Of a stretch of 64,000 nucleotides of DNA, positions 61,578 through 64,000 are shown in pieces. The stretch spans positions 868,001-932,000 of the forward strand of contig NZ_JBHSCZ010000002.1 in assembly GCF_042651465.1 (NCBI RefSeq), read 5' to 3'. A program made the position numbers and the translations under genes. The notes under the pieces were generated by a model. It was not told the DNA's origin and did no database searches. It saw only the letters and a program-made list of their open reading frames with translations. The DNA is from Ferruginibacter yonginensis (GTDB lineage Bacteria; Bacteroidota; Bacteroidia; Chitinophagales; Chitinophagaceae). The first letter of the stretch is position 1; the number at the start of each line of letters is the position of its first letter.

Positions 61578-62879
61578 TTAAATTAATTGTAATAAGCAAT
61601 TTTTTAAAGCATCATACTCATTGGGCAGCAACGTACTTTTTTTAATGGCGTTCATTTGTGATTGAACTATACTGGGTAAATGAATTGGTTGACCAATAAT
61701 AGGCGTTACAACATCATAAAACTTTACAGGGTGTGCTGTACTAATAACCATTCCTTTTTTTGAAGGATGTTGTTGTAAATAATTTGATAAAGCGGCATAT
61801 CCCACTGCTGTATGTGGATCAAGTAAATAATGAAATTGCTCAAACACATTTTTGATAGTTGCTTTTGTTATGTTATCGCTGATGCTTTCGCTTGATAAAA
61901 TAGTATGAATATTTTTATCAGCATGTGCTAGTAAAGTGCGTATCCTTATAAAATTACTAGGGTCACCCACATCCATAGCATTTGATATGGTGGCAATGGC
62001 TTTTTGGGGTTTGTATGTATGGTTGGCCATATAATTGGGTACGGTATTATTGGCATTGCATGCTGCAATAAAATGCGTAATGGGTAAACCACTAGCTTGT
62101 GCAATTAAGCCAGCACAAATGTTACCGAAATTGCCGCTGGGCACTGCTATTACTGGTGCATTATTTTTATCAGTCCATTGTTTATATCCAAAAAAATAAT
62201 AAAATTGTTGTGGTAACCATCTGGCTACATTTATAGAATTGGCAGATGTTAAAAATAATTTAGATGTAACATCAGCATCAGTAAAAGCTTTTTTTACTAA
62301 CTGTTGGCAATCATCAAAATTGCCCTGTATTTCTAACGCATGTATATTGCCTCCTAAAGTGGTGAGTTGTTGCTCTTGTACTTTACTTACTTTACCCGAT
62401 GGGTATAAAATTACCACATCAATATTAGGTACATTGAAAAAGCCATTTGCCACAGCACCGCCTGTATCGCCAGATGTAGCTACTAATACTGTTACTTTTT
62501 GCTGTTCATTTTTCAAGAAAAAACTCAAACACCTGCTCATAAATCGAGCCCCAACATCTTTAAAAGCCAATGTGGGTCCATGAAACAATTCAAGCGATTG
62601 TATATCATTATTTATTGGCATTAAGGGTATGCTGAAGTTAATAGTTTCTTTTACTATATTATGCAATACATCATCAGGAATACAATTGCCTACAAATGGT
62701 TTAATGGCTTCAAATGCAATATCAGTATTGCTATACCCTTCTATATTTTCGATTATTTTTTTCGGAAATACGGGTATATGTTCAGGGAAATATAATCCTT
62801 TGTCGGGAGCTTGTCCGGCAATAGTAGCTGTTTTAAAATCAACACTTGGAGCACTTTTATTGGTACTGTAATACTGCAT
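61578..62879 (-). CDS. thrC: threonine synthase
   Basis: 433 residues. It begins MQYYSTNKSAPSVDFKTA, typical of fold-type II threonine synthases of the E. coli/fungal type. The PLP lysine is K107 in LFHGPTLAFKDVGARF. ATSGDTGGAVANGF binds the cofactor phosphate region, and PSGNFGNICAG follows. It converts O-phosphohomoserine to threonine. It is the last gene of the thrA-thrB-thrC operon, 5 bp after thrB. Confidence 0.95.
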   Translation of the reverse strand: MQYYSTNKSAPSVDFKTATIAGQAPDKGLYFPEHIPVFPKKIIENIEGYSNTDIAFEAIKPFVGNCIPDDVLHNIVKETINFSIPLMPINNDIQSLELFHGPTLAFKDVGARFMSRCLSFFLKNEQQKVTVLVATSGDTGGAVANGFFNVPNIDVVILYPSGKVSKVQEQQLTTLGGNIHALEIQGNFDDCQQLVKKAFTDADVTSKLFLTSANSINVARWLPQQFYYFFGYKQWTDKNNAPVIAVPSGNFGNICAGLIAQASGLPITHFIAACNANNTVPNYMANHTYKPQKAIATISNAMDVGDPSNFIRIRTLLAHADKNIHTILSSESISDNITKATIKNVFEQFHYLLDPHTAVGYAALSNYLQQHPSKKGMVISTAHPVKFYDVVTPIIGQPIHLPSIVQSQMNAIKKSTLLPNEYDALKNCLLQLI

Positions 62880-62884
62880 ACATT

Positions 62885-63814
62885 TTACGATTGAATTATT
62901 TTTACACCTTCATTATTAATTTGTGATACATATGTAAAGTGAGGTAAACCTATTTCTGTATAAGTATGTTGCATCACTTGCGCAACAGTATCAGCAATGG
63001 CTTTTGTTTCACTCAGCATAAAAATAGAAGGTCCTGAACCTGCAATGCCACCACCCAAAGCCCCAGCATTTTTACAGGCTTGTTTTATATCATCAAACCT
63101 TGGAATCAATATACTTCTAATAGGTTCAATAATAACATCTTCCAAACTATTGGCAATGAGGTTCACATCTTTTTTCATAAATCCTGCCACTAAACCAGCA
63201 ATATTACCCCATTGTTTAATCGCATCTTTTAGTAAGACTTCTTTTCTTAATATTTGACGAGCATCAGCTGTTTTAATTTCAATTTGTGGATGTACTACGG
63301 TAACATAGAGCGGTGGCGCATCTATATTTATCACATCTAAAGGAAAAATGCTTCTTATAACGGTTACGCCTCCATAAATACATGGTGCTACATTATCAGC
63401 ATGTTTTATGCCAGTAGCAACTTTTTCGCCTGCCATGGCAAAACGCACCAAATCGTTTTTTGAAAATGGGTTGCCTAATAAATAATTCGCCGCTACCACA
63501 GCACCTGCAGCACTGGCAGCGCTGGAGCCTAAGCCACTACCAGGCTTTATATTTTTATTGCTGGTTATTTTAAAACCAATAGGTTTATTAAAGCTCAACA
63601 TTAATTCTAACAAAGGAGCACCTGCTGCATTTAAATGAGGTGCAGTAGGTAAGTGGTAACTGTCTGTGTTTTTAATAATCACTTCAGGTGTATTTATTAA
63701 TTCAACCTCCATTACATCAAAAGGCGCATCAATGCACATACCTAAAACATCAAAGCCACAAACTAAATTAGCAACAGTTGCAGGAGCATGTATGGTAACT
63801 TTTTTTTGTTGCAT
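62885..63814 (-). CDS. thrB: homoserine kinase
   Basis: 309 residues from the ATG at 63814; a longer frame to 63886 overlaps thrA and is rejected. The GHMP-kinase ATP loop is KPGSGLGSSAASAAGAVVAANYLLG (~residue 90 on). The N-terminus VTIHAPATVANLVCGFDVLG is the substrate-binding start, and GALGGGIAGSGPSIFML is the C-terminal GHMP motif. It phosphorylates homoserine for threonine synthase. It lies 1 bp after the thrA stop codon. Confidence 0.95.
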   Translation of the reverse strand: MQQKKVTIHAPATVANLVCGFDVLGMCIDAPFDVMEVELINTPEVIIKNTDSYHLPTAPHLNAAGAPLLELMLSFNKPIGFKITSNKNIKPGSGLGSSAASAAGAVVAANYLLGNPFSKNDLVRFAMAGEKVATGIKHADNVAPCIYGGVTVIRSIFPLDVINIDAPPLYVTVVHPQIEIKTADARQILRKEVLLKDAIKQWGNIAGLVAGFMKKDVNLIANSLEDVIIEPIRSILIPRFDDIKQACKNAGALGGGIAGSGPSIFMLSETKAIADTVAQVMQHTYTEIGLPHFTYVSQINNEGVKIIQS

Positions 63815-63815
63815 A

Positions 63816-64000
63816 TTATAATTTTGAAGTTCTGATAATGTCTGCAAAAATACCTGATGCGGTAACATCGGCACCGGCCCCTGCACCTTTTATTACTAGG
63901 GGTTGCACAGGGTATCGTTCCGTATAAAATAATACCACATTATCTTTTCCGTATAAATGGTATAAATTATGTTGTGGGTTAATATGTTGTAAGCCTACAA
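63816..64000 (-). CDS. thrA: aspartokinase/homoserine dehydrogenase, C-terminal end only
   Basis: The frame enters from the right edge and ends at 63816. The visible end reads LVIKGAGAGADVTASGIFADIIR, the conserved C-terminus of homoserine dehydrogenase as found in fused ThrA. Only ~61 residues are in the window, so the fused aspartokinase part is inferred from gene order with thrB and thrC. If not fused, it would be a plain homoserine dehydrogenase. Confidence 0.85.
   Translation of the reverse strand, partial: VGLQHINPQHNLYHLYGKDNVVLFYTERYPVQPLVIKGAGAGADVTASGIFADIIRTSKL

Noticed and set aside
63815..63886. Longer N-terminus for homoserine kinase
   Set aside because: It overlaps the thrA reading frame, and the GHMP fold starts right after the ATG at 63814.
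1..64000. tRNA, rRNA, CRISPR array or insertion sequence
   Set aside because: No cloverleaf-like segments, no regularly spaced repeats with unique spacers and no transposase-like frames were found by eye.

Overview
The window is AT-rich bacterial chromosome from a member of the Bacteroidota, most likely a Chitinophagaceae-type organism. This is inferred from a C-terminal type IX secretion (T9SS) sorting domain, TTTG / TAnnTTTG promoter-like boxes, a dcw cluster without murF, murB or ddl, a FtsZ with a C-terminal extension, an enlarged MraY, and WG-repeat and Bacteroidota-type hypothetical proteins. I see no plasmid, prophage, insertion sequence, CRISPR array, tRNA or rRNA.

Layout. (1) 1-3418: two secreted paralogues sharing an adhesin-like module; the left one is cut by the window edge. 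An AT-rich gap between them (1559-2146) holds a candidate small RNA. (2) 3500-6948, minus strand: a formyltransferase, a periplasmic-binding-protein-fold protein without signal peptide, and two tandem phage-tail-collar (Mdp-type) proteins. (3) 7100-10432, plus strand: a Tat-exported metallophosphatase-fold protein with an eroded metal site, a NodU-type carbamoyltransferase and an Asp/Asn hydroxylase, translationally coupled. Opposing them at 10406-13169 are a PKHD-type dioxygenase, an HEAGH protein, an acyltransferase and a YqgE/AlgH protein. Regions 2-3 are the least conventional part of the window. (4) 13339-31392: an orphan histidine kinase, a dense regulatory region, then the division/cell-wall cluster mraZ-rsmH-ftsL-ftsI-murE-mraY-murD-ftsW-murG-murC-ftsQ-ftsA-ftsZ, closed by a strong terminator. 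(5) 31531-38295: GNAT, kup potassium transporter, rhodanese, two membrane-anchored alpha/beta hydrolases, and two S66 LD-carboxypeptidases. (6) 38439-57048: metG, WG-repeat protein, two small unknowns, a FadN-type beta-oxidation enzyme, an S9 peptidase, an ABC exporter pair, a TIGR01777-type epimerase, two uncharacterised proteins, purQ, a stand-alone DsbD-alpha-like protein and full DsbD. (7) 57201-64000: a PPC/DUF296 protein, an ECF sigma factor, uvrA, and the threonine operon thrA(partial)-thrB-thrC on the minus strand.

How it fits together. The dcw genes make meso-DAP peptidoglycan (MurE carries DNPR) and the divisome; the LD-carboxypeptidases, histidine kinase and MraZ plausibly act in the same envelope/division economy. 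The 202-bp region before mraZ has four 10-bp-phased AAGTG-type repeats matching known MraZ operators, plus five one-mismatch DnaA-box-like 9-mers and a 12-bp palindrome. GC-rich intergenic blocks near 53.5 kb and 57.1 kb are copies of one dispersed repeat in opposite orientation; a third near 31.5 kb may be a degenerate copy. All functional assignments come from motif recognition by eye; no database search was run.
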